This document shows, piece after piece, positions 22,547 through 31,268 of a stretch of DNA of 58,513 bases (the stretch's first letter is position 1; every line of letters starts with the position of its first letter). The position numbers and the translations under genes are program-made. Location: NCBI GenBank assembly GCA_028293645.1, contig JAQGOK010000036.1, forward strand, positions 1 through 58,513, read 5' to 3'. A model generated the notes under the pieces. That model did not search any database and was not told where the DNA came from. It saw only the letters and a list, made by a program, of their open reading frames with translations. This DNA comes from Chthoniobacter sp. GTDB taxonomy: Bacteria > Verrucomicrobiota > Verrucomicrobiia > Chthoniobacterales > Chthoniobacteraceae.

Positions 22547-22571
22547 GGCGTGGAGCGGCGAGCGAAGTGGA

Positions 22572-23780
22572 TCAGAAACCGAGGAACGGAATGCGTTGTC
22601 TCAAGCGCGAGAAGAACCCGCGCTGGCGGATGGGTTGAGTGGCTTCGGCGTATTTAATGAGGCCGATGGCCGTGGAGAATTGCGGGTTCTCAAACGCGGA
22701 GGTCAGCCCTGAAACCGTCTGCGCATGCGTGACGCGCACGGGCAGACCGAACACGTCTTCTGCCAGGTGCTGAATGCCTTTGAGCTGGCTGCAGCCTCCG
22801 GTCAGCATCATCCCGGCACCGAGGAAATGCAGGTAGTTGTCCGTATCGAGCCTGCGCTTGAGCAACTCGAACGTCTCGCGCACGCGGCAGTGGATGATGT
22901 TGTGGAGCATCTCGCGTTCGATCTCCTTTCCGGCAAAGCCGGTCTCGTCTTTAAGCGTGACCGTCTCGCCTGGCAGGCAGTTGCCCAGCACGACGCTGCC
23001 TTCTTCCACTTTGATTTTTTCCGCCTTGGCCATCGGGATCCGCAGGCCGAGCGAGATGTCGTTCGTGATGTGATCGCCGCCCAACGGGAGGGAGCCGCTC
23101 TGTTTCACCGCACCGTCCACATACACGACGTAATCCGTCGTGCCGCCGCCCATATCGACGACCAACGCACCAAGCGCCTTCTGGTTTTGATCGAGCACGA
23201 CCTGCGCGGTGGCCAGCGGGCTGAAGACCACGTCGAGCACTTCGGGCCCCACTTCCTTCACGCAGCGGACGCTATTCCGAATGCGATTCGAGACGCCGTG
23301 GATGATATGAAAATCCGCTTCGAGGCGGCGCCCGAGCATGCCGATCGGGTTGAGCACGCCGTCCTGTCCATCCACGTAGTAGTGCTGGAGAATCGAATGC
23401 ACGAACATGTTGTCCTTGGGGATGCTCACTTCGCGCGCACTCGTTTGGACGTCCTCGAAGTCCTCTTCGCAAATCTCATCGCGGTCTTCCGGGAGGTTCA
23501 CCGCGCCGCGATTGTTGAAGGCATCCATGTGCCCGCCGGTGATCGCGAGGAAAACGCTGCCGATCATCACGTCGCTCTTTTCTTCCGCATCGACGAGCGC
23601 TTCGCGCACGCACTTGCTGGCCGTTTCGAAATCGACGATCTCGCCTTTGCGCACGCCGCGCGAAGGCGCCTGGCCGACCCCAAGGATGCGGATCGTTCCG
23701 TCGTGCTTGGTTTCGCCGACCACGGCACAGACTTTCGAGGTGCCGACCTCCAGCCCGATTACGATGTTTTCTTTGCCCAT
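22572..23780 (-). CDS. ftsA: Cell division protein FtsA
   Basis: 402 aa actin-fold ATPase that tethers FtsZ to the membrane. Visible: VIGLEVGTSKVCAVVGE (phosphate 1), the 1C insertion region (NNRGAVNLPED, VHSILQHYYVDGQDGVLNPIGMLGRRLEADFHIIHG), VDMGGGTTDYVVYVDG (phosphate 2), SLPLGGDHITNDIS, GAGMMLTGGCSQLKG (adenosine). The C-terminus ends with basic/aromatic residues (FFSRLRQRIPFLGF) that can form the membrane-targeting helix. The ATG directly abuts the ftsQ stop. Confidence 0.96.
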   Translation of the reverse strand: MGKENIVIGLEVGTSKVCAVVGETKHDGTIRILGVGQAPSRGVRKGEIVDFETASKCVREALVDAEEKSDVMIGSVFLAITGGHMDAFNNRGAVNLPEDRDEICEEDFEDVQTSAREVSIPKDNMFVHSILQHYYVDGQDGVLNPIGMLGRRLEADFHIIHGVSNRIRNSVRCVKEVGPEVLDVVFSPLATAQVVLDQNQKALGALVVDMGGGTTDYVVYVDGAVKQSGSLPLGGDHITNDISLGLRIPMAKAEKIKVEEGSVVLGNCLPGETVTLKDETGFAGKEIEREMLHNIIHCRVRETFELLKRRLDTDNYLHFLGAGMMLTGGCSQLKGIQHLAEDVFGLPVRVTHAQTVSGLTSAFENPQFSTAIGLIKYAEATQPIRQRGFFSRLRQRIPFLGF

Positions 23781-24917
23781 TTAGTTCACGCGAAACGGTT
23801 GTTTCTTTACGGTTTCGCCTTTGCGGATTCCGGGCGCCGGAGTGACTGACCGCGATTTGAAAGGGGTAAGAAGATTGTTCTTCGGGAGCACTGGCACCGG
23901 CGTAGCCAGAGCCAGCGGCAACTGCGTGCTCGCAACTCGCGGTGAAGGCGCCGATGCAATCGGGCGTGTGGATGGCAAGGTCGATTTCGGCTTATCGGCC
24001 GCTTTCGTTGCAGCGGCGGGTTCCTCGGCCGCGGCATCCCAGTTTACAAACGTTACCGGCGTATTGCGGTGAACGAGCAGGTTCACCGTTCGGATTTCCT
24101 GATGATCCGCCGCCGCGCGCGCCAGATACTGATGGAGCCTCGCGAGCTGCGCAGAGATCCCCTCCAGACCGAAGGTGATCTTCGCGTGACTATGGTCTGT
24201 GACGACCATGCAATAACGCTTCGAGACATCCACGTGCCGCGCCTGGAATCGGGTACTGTCGGAAGTGAGTCCGATCACTTCCAGCGCAGCCTGGATCTCC
24301 AGCAAGGTGAGGCGCTCGCCGGCAACCAGGTTGTCCGTCGGATAGCCGGAAATGACCGGGAAGTGCAGGTATTCTTCGAGTTTCACCTTGGGCTTCATCA
24401 CCACTCCGCGCGCATCGATCATGAACGCATCCGGTGAAGCAGTCGGGTCTTCGTCAGGGCGCGAGACGACCCACGCGATCGGTCGACGTTCGGTGATCCG
24501 AACCGACAGATTGTTCGGCAACGTGCGTGTCACCTCGGCCGTTTCGACCTGCGCCAGCTTTGAAATGCCCGCCCGCGCTTTGCTGATATTCAGGAGGAAA
24601 ATACTCGTGCCTTCCACGATCTCGCCCGCGCGCAAGATTTGCTCCCGCGTCAGCGTCCCGTCGGTCGTGATCTTCACTTCGCGGACGAAGTAGTCCGGGT
24701 TCTCCCAGACAAACCGTCGGAGCGCTTCCTTGCCGCCCAGCCATGCTCCGGTGCAGAGCACGGTGACGGCGATCAGCTTGAAGACGATCCCGACAATCGC
24801 GCTCGTGCGGCGGCGACGCTCCGTGGAGGCGCGAAGTTTTACATCGAGCAGATGCTGCTGCTTTTTGCGCTGCCGCGTATTCGTGGTGCGGCGGTTCTGA
24901 GCGTCGCGAGGAGTCAT
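23781..24917 (-). CDS. ftsQ: Cell division protein FtsQ/DivIB
   Basis: 378 aa. A basic cytoplasmic N-terminus is followed by one membrane helix (GIVFKLIAVTVLCTGAWLGG, residues about 40-60), a POTRA domain (FVREVKITTDGTLTREQILRAGEI) and the FtsQ beta domain (VSVRITERRPIAWVV-like core). The C-terminus is an unusual Ala/Pro/Lys-rich extension of about 75 residues. The ATG at 24917 overlaps the ddl stop (ATGA); the open frame extends upstream into ddl. FtsQ nucleates the FtsQLB complex. Confidence 0.9.
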   Translation of the reverse strand: MTPRDAQNRRTTNTRQRKKQQHLLDVKLRASTERRRRTSAIVGIVFKLIAVTVLCTGAWLGGKEALRRFVWENPDYFVREVKITTDGTLTREQILRAGEIVEGTSIFLLNISKARAGISKLAQVETAEVTRTLPNNLSVRITERRPIAWVVSRPDEDPTASPDAFMIDARGVVMKPKVKLEEYLHFPVISGYPTDNLVAGERLTLLEIQAALEVIGLTSDSTRFQARHVDVSKRYCMVVTDHSHAKITFGLEGISAQLARLHQYLARAAADHQEIRTVNLLVHRNTPVTFVNWDAAAEEPAAATKAADKPKSTLPSTRPIASAPSPRVASTQLPLALATPVPVLPKNNLLTPFKSRSVTPAPGIRKGETVKKQPFRVN

Positions 24918-25906
24918 GTGAGGCGAGGCCGTTGCAGGGACAATTCGACGATGCGCCGACACAGCTCCGGATAGCTGATGCCAACCGCGGCAGCCGCTTC
25001 CGGCAGCAAGCTCGACGGCGTCATGCCGGGGATCGTGTTCACTTCGAGCACAAACGGCTCGTCCTGCGCGGTGAGCAGCAGATCGACACGGGAGTAAACC
25101 TCCAGACCGAGCGCGCGATGTGCCGCGAGCGCCATCTCTTGAATGCGTTTCGCCAGGTCTGCATCGAGTGGCGCCGGACAGAAATGATCGGCTCCGGGCG
25201 CGTTCGGATTCAGAAAGGGATACTTGTTGTCGAAATCGTAAAAACCTTTCTTCGCGCGGATCTCGATGATCGGCAGCGCCTGGTCGCCGACCACACCGAC
25301 GGTCAGTTCCCGGCCTTCCACATATTTCTCGACCATCAGTTCCGATCCGAACTTCGCCGCTTCCTGCACCTTCTCCGCGACCTCGGAAGCTTCGTGCAGG
25401 ATGTAAATCCCCACGCTGGAACCTTCGCGCGGCGCTTTGATCACAAACGGCAGGGACAGCGTCGGAGCTGCGCCGTCACGCAGGATTTCGAACGGGGCAG
25501 TCGGCACGCCGTGCTCCACGAGTCGATGCTTGGTCGCGATCTTATCGATCGCGAGCTCGCTCCCCCGCACGCCTTCGCCGGTGTAGGCCACTCCGCGGGA
25601 TTCGAGCAGGCGCTGCAGTTGTCCGTCTTCTCCGAACGTGCCGTGGATCACGTTGAACGCGATCTCGGTATCCGGCGGCACGACGAACTCCGGGCCCGTG
25701 ACATCGACTTCGGTGACGTCCGCTCCGATCTGCCGCAGCGCGTTCGCCACGCCGGCACCGGACGCCAGCGACACTTTGCGCTCGGAGCCCGGACCGCCCA
25801 TAAGTACGGCGATCTTTTTGTTCGTGAGGTCGAGGGACATTGCAGCAGGTTCGGTTTGCATCGGTGAAGAAACGCACGCGGCGGCGTTTTCTTGCGGGTC
25901 TTTCAC
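24914..25906 (-). CDS. ddl: D-alanine--D-alanine ligase
   Basis: ATP-grasp ligase making D-Ala-D-Ala for MurF. Motifs: KKIAVLMGGPGSERKVSLASG, FNVIHGTFGEDGQLQ, LPFVIKAPREGSSVGI, LMVEKYVEGRELTVGV, YSRVDLLL, EVNTIPGMTPSSLLPEAA. The frame is open from a GTG at 25906, 1 nt after the murCB stop, giving 330 aa. ATGs at 25861 and 25840 would give 315 and 308 aa and start closer to conserved sequence. The tight spacing of the cluster favours the GTG, homology favours 25840. The 3' end overlaps ftsQ by ATGA. Confidence 0.93.
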   Translation of the reverse strand: MKDPQENAAACVSSPMQTEPAAMSLDLTNKKIAVLMGGPGSERKVSLASGAGVANALRQIGADVTEVDVTGPEFVVPPDTEIAFNVIHGTFGEDGQLQRLLESRGVAYTGEGVRGSELAIDKIATKHRLVEHGVPTAPFEILRDGAAPTLSLPFVIKAPREGSSVGIYILHEASEVAEKVQEAAKFGSELMVEKYVEGRELTVGVVGDQALPIIEIRAKKGFYDFDNKYPFLNPNAPGADHFCPAPLDADLAKRIQEMALAAHRALGLEVYSRVDLLLTAQDEPFVLEVNTIPGMTPSSLLPEAAAAVGISYPELCRRIVELSLQRPRLT

Positions 25907-25907
25907 G

Positions 25908-28208
25908 TCAATCGTGAATTCCTTTCTCGTCGCCGACGATCTGCACTTCCGTTTCCAAGCTGATCCCGCGCTCCCTCAGAGCGGTCGCCTTGATCTGCTC
26001 GATCAACATCAGGACATCCGCCGCCGTCGCGCCGCCGGCGTTAACCAAAAAGTTACCGTGAACCTCCGAGACCTTCGCGCCCCCGATCCGGGTCCCCTTG
26101 AGCCCGAGTTCATCCACCAGCTTGCCGGCACCGATCGTGATCGGGTTTTTGAAGATGCAGCCGGCGCTGGACTCTCGCGGCTGCGTGGTGCGCCGCTTGT
26201 GCGTTGAAGCTTCCAGGTTCTTCTCGATCTCTTCCGAGTTCCCCGGCTCACCCAGAAACGTGGCGGAGACCGCGTAGTTCTTTTCCAAAGTTCCGCAATG
26301 TCGATACCGCACGTCCATCTCCGCGGCGGTCTTCATGTGGAAATTGCCGTGCGGATCGATAAACCGGACACTCACCACCTGCCGGAACGTCTCGCCACCC
26401 ATCGCGCCGGCATTCATGCGCAGCGCACCGCCGACATTGCCTGGAATGCCTTCAAACCATTCGAAGCCGCCGATTTCCGCATCGCGCGCAGCGTAAGCGA
26501 GTTCCTTCTGCTTCACGCCGACGCCCGCATGAATCTTCCCCTCGCGCACTTCGATCTTCTTGAACTCGCCGCGCACGAGATGGACCACCACGCCGCGAAT
26601 GCCGCCGTCACGCACGAGCAGATTCGAGCCGCGACCCATCACAAAGAGCGGGATCGCACGCAGCGTGCAGAATCGCACGAGGCGAGCGAAGGCTTCTTCC
26701 GATTCGGGCTCGGCCCAAAACTGTGCCGGACCGCCCACTCGCATCGTGGTGTGCTTTGAAAGCGGCTCGTAGAGCTTGATCGAACCGTCGCCCATGACCG
26801 TCTGGAGTTCGTCCAGCAACGCCACATCCCGGGCCAGCAGCGAGGCGGCCTCGTGGATATTCCCCGCACCGAGACTGATCACGCAGTCGCCTGGCTCAAG
26901 CCGGCGACCAATCTCCAGCGCGATCTTTTTCCGGTCCGGCTCAAACGTCGCAGCCTCGTGTCCTTCGCGCAGCATCTCGTCCACGATCGTCTGCCCACTG
27001 ACCCCCTCGATCGGCGCTTCGCTCGCGGCATAAATGTCCGCAATGATTACCGAATCCGCATGATGGAAGGCGCGCCCGAACTCGGCTTTCAGCTTCAAGG
27101 TTCGCGAATAGCGGTGCGGTTGAAACATGCACAGCACGCGCTTGCGCCCGGTGCTTTTCGCCGTCGCAAGCGTGGCCTTCACCTCGCTCGGATGGTGGCC
27201 GTAATCATCAACGATCATGTAGCGGTCGCTGCGATACTTGATTTCAAAACGCCGACGCGCCCCGGTGAAACTCTCCAGCGCTTGCGCAATCGACGGGAAT
27301 GGGACGCCGAGTTCGCTCGCGAGCGCAATCACGCTGAGCGCGTTGCTCACATTATGCCGGCCGGGAATGTTTAACGTCACTGCGCCGAGCGGTTCGCCGC
27401 CGCGCAGCACACGGAAGTGCGACTGGAAGTCTTTACTGTGCAGGTCGTCGAACCGGTAGAACGCGCTGTGCGATTCTCCGTAGGAGATCGCGCCGGGATG
27501 CACCGAACAAAGCCGCGTCGCGTTCGGATCGTCAGCGCAGTAGAAAACTTTCCCGCGCGTCTGGCTGAGCAGTTGATTGAACACCGCTTCGATCGCGGCG
27601 AGGTCGGCGTAGTAGTCGAGATGTTCCTCCTCGATGTTCAACACGATCGCGTGCTCTGGATGGTAAAAGGCCAGCGTGCCATCGCTCTCGTCGCCTTCGG
27701 CCACGAAAAACTCTCCCTGCGGATCCCAGTTTGCGTTGGTGCCCAGGATCGGAATCTCTGCTCCGACGTAATGTGATGGGTGTAACCCGCCGACCTTCAG
27801 GACATGCGCGGTCATGGACGATGTGGTCGTCTTGCCGTGCATCCCGCAGATCACGATGCCCTTTTTGCAATTGAGCACTGCCGCGAGCGCATCCGCGCGC
27901 CGCACCATATTGCGGCCGGTGCGTAAGGCCTCGTCATACTCCGCGTTGCCCGGCCGGATCGCGGACGAAAAAATGATCAAGTCCGCGTCAAAGATGTTCG
28001 CCGCGTCCTGGCCAACATGAAAACGCAACCCGAGCTTCTCCAGCCGATCAACCTCCACCGTCCGGGCCTTGTCCGAACCGCTGACTTGATGTCCGAGCGC
28101 GATCAGCAACCCCGCGATGCCGCTCATGCCAGAGCCAGCCACGCCGATCAGGTGAATCTTCAATTCACCGCCGACGAGGATGTCTGCAAGAATTTGTCCG
28201 GTATCCAT
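25908..28208 (-). CDS. murC/murB: Fused UDP-MurNAc--L-alanine ligase / UDP-MurNAc reductase (MurC-MurB)
   Basis: 766 aa, two enzymes in one chain. Residues 1-455 are MurC: KIHLIGVAGSGMSGIAGLL, ATP loop GMHGKTTTSSM, EGDESDGTL, NIEEEHLDYY, NIPGRHNVSNALS, VDDYGHHPSEV, FQPHRYSRT. Residues about 475-766 are MurB: KHTTMRVGGPAQFWAEP, FVMGRGSNLLVRDGGIRG, GIPGNVGGALRMNAGAMG, SSAGCIFKNP (catalytic Ser region), KVSEVHGNFLVNAGGATAADV. The order is MurC then MurB. A MurB/MurC fusion enzyme has been characterised from Verrucomicrobium spinosum, which supports the phylum assignment. The ATG at 28208 overlaps the murG stop as TGATG. Confidence 0.96.
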   Translation of the reverse strand: MDTGQILADILVGGELKIHLIGVAGSGMSGIAGLLIALGHQVSGSDKARTVEVDRLEKLGLRFHVGQDAANIFDADLIIFSSAIRPGNAEYDEALRTGRNMVRRADALAAVLNCKKGIVICGMHGKTTTSSMTAHVLKVGGLHPSHYVGAEIPILGTNANWDPQGEFFVAEGDESDGTLAFYHPEHAIVLNIEEEHLDYYADLAAIEAVFNQLLSQTRGKVFYCADDPNATRLCSVHPGAISYGESHSAFYRFDDLHSKDFQSHFRVLRGGEPLGAVTLNIPGRHNVSNALSVIALASELGVPFPSIAQALESFTGARRRFEIKYRSDRYMIVDDYGHHPSEVKATLATAKSTGRKRVLCMFQPHRYSRTLKLKAEFGRAFHHADSVIIADIYAASEAPIEGVSGQTIVDEMLREGHEAATFEPDRKKIALEIGRRLEPGDCVISLGAGNIHEAASLLARDVALLDELQTVMGDGSIKLYEPLSKHTTMRVGGPAQFWAEPESEEAFARLVRFCTLRAIPLFVMGRGSNLLVRDGGIRGVVVHLVRGEFKKIEVREGKIHAGVGVKQKELAYAARDAEIGGFEWFEGIPGNVGGALRMNAGAMGGETFRQVVSVRFIDPHGNFHMKTAAEMDVRYRHCGTLEKNYAVSATFLGEPGNSEEIEKNLEASTHKRRTTQPRESSAGCIFKNPITIGAGKLVDELGLKGTRIGGAKVSEVHGNFLVNAGGATAADVLMLIEQIKATALRERGISLETEVQIVGDEKGIHD

Positions 28209-29293
28209 CAAACGCAAAATTTCAAAACAGTGTCGGCAACCCGCTCGGCAGCCTGGTGCGGTGCAAGGCTGGCGCAGCGGGAAGACATTTCGGAAAGCCG
28301 TGCTGGGTCAGCGAGTAACCACAGCAGCTTGCTGGCAAGTGTTTCGCCGGTGACCTCGCGCTCATTGATTAGCGCAGCGGCGCCGGCGCGTTCAAAGATT
28401 TTCGCGTTGAATGTTTGGTGATCTTCCGCCGCATGAGGATACGGAATCAGAATGCTGGGCAGGCCGAAGTGCGACAGCTCAGTCAGACTCGCTGCGCCAC
28501 TCCGCGCAATGGCGATATCCGCCGCACGATAAGCTTCCTCCATCTGATGATAGAATGGTGAAACAAACGCGGGGACGGCCGCGGTCTCATAACGAGTCCG
28601 CATAAGTCCTTCATCTTGCTTACCGGTAAGATGGATCACCTGCAGCCGTTTGCCGGCGAGTTTCGGCAGGGCATCGGTCACAGCTTGGTTGATCCCGCGA
28701 GCACCCTGGCTTCCACCCATGATCAGGAGGGTCGGCGTTCCAGGTGTCAGTCCGAAAGCGGCGAGCGCCCGCGGCTTATCGATCGGCTTGGTTAGTGAAG
28801 TCCGAACCGGGGTGCCGGTGACCTCGCACTTTCCGCTCGGGAAATACGCTGCACATTCCTCGAAGCCGAGCAGCACCCGTGTAACCAGGCGTGCGTTCAA
28901 CCTATTCGCCTTACCAGGGATCGCGTTGGACTCGTGAACAAACGTCGGCACCCGGCGGGAACGTCCGGCGAGAATCGGGCCGGTGGAAGTAAAGCCACCC
29001 ATGCCGATCACCGCATTCGGCTGGAACTCGCGGTAAAGCGCTCTGACTTGCTGTAGTCCGGAGTGGAACTTGGCGATGAAGCGAATCAGCGCGAGCGGTG
29101 ACTTGCTCTGCAATCCAACGCCGGGCACGCGTTCGATGCGAAACTCGCTCCGGCCTTCCGTCGCGAGCGCATCGATCTCCTTTTCCGATATGATCAGCAT
29201 CACCTCATGCCCGTGGGCACGGAGGACTTCGCCGACCGCCACGCCAGGAAACAGGTGTCCACCGGTACCGCCGGCTGCGATCGCGAATTTCAT
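28208..29293 (-). CDS. murG: UDP-GlcNAc:lipid I GlcNAc transferase MurG
   Basis: 361 aa GT28 glycosyltransferase that converts lipid I to lipid II at the inner face of the membrane. Motifs: IAAGGTGGHLFPGVAVGEVL (N-terminal G-loop), VIGMGGFTSTGPILAG, VHESNAIPGKANR, LIMGGSQGARGINQAV (second G-loop), IARSGAASLTELSHFGLPSILIPYPHAAEDHQTFNA (donor binding). It starts 4 bp after ftsW. Confidence 0.96.
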   Translation of the reverse strand: MKFAIAAGGTGGHLFPGVAVGEVLRAHGHEVMLIISEKEIDALATEGRSEFRIERVPGVGLQSKSPLALIRFIAKFHSGLQQVRALYREFQPNAVIGMGGFTSTGPILAGRSRRVPTFVHESNAIPGKANRLNARLVTRVLLGFEECAAYFPSGKCEVTGTPVRTSLTKPIDKPRALAAFGLTPGTPTLLIMGGSQGARGINQAVTDALPKLAGKRLQVIHLTGKQDEGLMRTRYETAAVPAFVSPFYHQMEEAYRAADIAIARSGAASLTELSHFGLPSILIPYPHAAEDHQTFNAKIFERAGAAALINEREVTGETLASKLLWLLADPARLSEMSSRCASLAPHQAAERVADTVLKFCV

Positions 29294-29297
29294 TCAG

Positions 29298-30458
29298 CTA
29301 GAAGCGGCACGGCTTGCGTCGATTGCGGATCTGCGCAGGCAGGATAACTCGGGCCTTCTCTTCCTTCTCGCTAAGTCCCTGGCGATAGATATTCACCAGG
29401 ATACCAACCCCCAGCAGGCAGAAGACGAGGTTTGATCCGCCGTAGCTGATGAAAGGCAGAGGAAAACCCTTGTTGGGCAGGACCATGGTGGTAACGCCGA
29501 TATTCACGGCGGCTTGCAACGCGATCAGGACGACTATGCCAAACCCCAGCAACATACCGAATCGATCCCGTGCACGCATCGCGATCACGGCACCGCACAT
29601 GATCACAACGATAAATCCGAAGACCACCAGCAGGGTCATCCGCAAGCCGAGTTCCTCGCCCAGTGAGGGCAGGATGAAGTCGGTATGCGCTTCCGGCAGG
29701 AATGCCATTTTTTGCCGACCGTTACCGAGACCGAGCCCTTCCACTCCGCCGGAACCCAGTGCAATCAAACCCTGCACCTGCTGGTAAGCATCGTCGGGAT
29801 ACTTCTCGGGGTTAAGAAATGCCAGCACCCGCCCCATTCGTTCAGGCATCTGGGTTAGCGCAAAAATGAAGCCGGCGATTCCCACGCAGATCATCGGCAT
29901 GAGATAGCGCCAGCGTGTTCCTCCCACGAACATGATGATGAACGTCGTAGCGCCAAGCAGGGCAGTGGTTCCCATATCGACCTCAAGGGCGATCGGAGTT
30001 ACAAAGACCGCCAAACCGATCAAGGGAACTAGAAACCCTTTGAGGAAGCTCCGAACGTGCGCGTCGCCTTTCGAGAACCACCAGGCAAGTGTCACGACCG
30101 CCGCAAGCTTGCCCAACTCCGAAGGTTGGAACTGTCCGGGGCCGACGTGAATCCAACGTGCGGCACCTTTGATTCGGATCTGAATCCCCGGCACAAAGCA
30201 GAGGAGCAACAGGACCATCGATACCGCGAGCAGCAGCCACCACCATCGTTCATAGACGTGATAGTCCATGCAGGCGGCTACCGAGCAAACGAAGGCGGCC
30301 ACGCCGAGCCACATCGCCTGGCGCTTTAGGAAGAAGAGCTGATCGCCCTGGTTCCCCGGGGCGAATGCTGCCGTGCTCGAGAGCATCACCAACCCAAGCG
30401 CCACCAGGCCGATCACGGCGACGACCAGGAAGTAAACGCTATTGCGGTGAACGCTCAA
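29298..30458 (-). CDS. ftsW: SEDS glycosyltransferase FtsW
   Basis: 386 aa, about ten membrane helices. SEDS hallmarks: LFFLKRQAMWLGVA, GAARWIHVGPGQFQPSELGKLA, ALEVDMGTTALLGATTFIIMFVGG, QGLIALGSGGVEGLGLGNGRQKMAFLPEAHTDFILPSLGEELG, LPNKGFPLPFISYGGSNLVF. It polymerises lipid II into septal glycan with FtsI. The start is a TTG at 30458; no in-frame ATG lies nearby. It follows the LysM gene by 15 bp. Confidence 0.95.
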   Translation of the reverse strand: MSVHRNSVYFLVVAVIGLVALGLVMLSSTAAFAPGNQGDQLFFLKRQAMWLGVAAFVCSVAACMDYHVYERWWWLLLAVSMVLLLLCFVPGIQIRIKGAARWIHVGPGQFQPSELGKLAAVVTLAWWFSKGDAHVRSFLKGFLVPLIGLAVFVTPIALEVDMGTTALLGATTFIIMFVGGTRWRYLMPMICVGIAGFIFALTQMPERMGRVLAFLNPEKYPDDAYQQVQGLIALGSGGVEGLGLGNGRQKMAFLPEAHTDFILPSLGEELGLRMTLLVVFGFIVVIMCGAVIAMRARDRFGMLLGFGIVVLIALQAAVNIGVTTMVLPNKGFPLPFISYGGSNLVFCLLGVGILVNIYRQGLSEKEEKARVILPAQIRNRRKPCRF

Positions 30459-30473
30459 TGACGGGCAGAGTTA

Positions 30474-31268
30474 TCAACCCTTCTTAAGCGGAACCTTGAG
30501 AGTCTTGCCCGGCTGCAACTTGGTGGGGTCTGAGACCTTGTTCAGTTTGAGAAGGTCCGCCACGGAGACTCCGAACTTCTTCGCGATCGAAGTCGCTGTG
30601 TCTCCCTTCTGGACCGCATAGGTCTTGCTCGCCGCAGCGGTGTCGGTTTTTTTGAGCGGCGCATCGATCTTGGCGGCCTCAGGCGCCGGAGCGCGTGTGC
30701 CGGCTTTTGAGGCCGGCAGGTTCAAGATCTGCCCCGGTCGCAAGATCCCGGTGTCTTTCGGATTATTCACCATCTGCAATTCGGCCACCGAGATGCTGTA
30801 TTGCTGCGCGATCTTGCTCAACGAGTCTCCCGGCTTCACATGGTGGACGCGCGAGTTGGATACCGGTGTGACGGCGCTCGGCAGCAATGATGTTTCAGCC
30901 CCGGAGACGGCCCTCGCCGGTAAAGCTGACTCTTCGCCGGTGAGCCTGGCTGCGGCTGCACGCTCCTCCGCTGCGTTGCCGGGCTTGGCCGCTCCACTTT
31001 TGCTGCTCGGCTCAAATCCACGCCGGTGCGCTTTGATGCTGTTGAAAGCATAGATGCCGCCGACGGCGACGACGTGGAGGATGAGGACGACAAAGAACGC
31101 GCTGGACAGGCGCGTGGTAGGCTCATCGTCGTAGTCGTCTTCCACCCCAGGCGCCATGCGTCGGGTGGCGGTCGCTGCGTGGAGGCGCTTGGGCGCCCGC
31201 GCTTGCCCGGGTTTGCGGGTGAGAAACGCAGGCCGCTGCGTGAGGAACTGTGGGATTTTCAGTTTCAT
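30474..31268 (-). CDS. Membrane-anchored protein with two LysM domains, inside the dcw cluster
   Basis: 264 aa. A basic cytoplasmic N-terminus (residues 1-50) and one membrane helix (SSAFFVVLILHVVAVGGIYAF, about 54-75) precede an Ala/Ser-rich linker. Two LysM repeats follow, at about 142-186 (VHHVKPGDSLSKIAQQYSI) and 219-264 (TYAVQKGDTATSIAKKFGV). LysM binds GlcNAc-containing glycan, so the protein probably tethers to peptidoglycan in the periplasm. It is translationally coupled to murD (ATGA overlap at 31265-31268) and precedes ftsW, so a role in septal wall synthesis or localisation is inferred from context. Confidence 0.9.
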   Translation of the reverse strand: MKLKIPQFLTQRPAFLTRKPGQARAPKRLHAATATRRMAPGVEDDYDDEPTTRLSSAFFVVLILHVVAVGGIYAFNSIKAHRRGFEPSSKSGAAKPGNAAEERAAAARLTGEESALPARAVSGAETSLLPSAVTPVSNSRVHHVKPGDSLSKIAQQYSISVAELQMVNNPKDTGILRPGQILNLPASKAGTRAPAPEAAKIDAPLKKTDTAAASKTYAVQKGDTATSIAKKFGVSVADLLKLNKVSDPTKLQPGKTLKVPLKKG

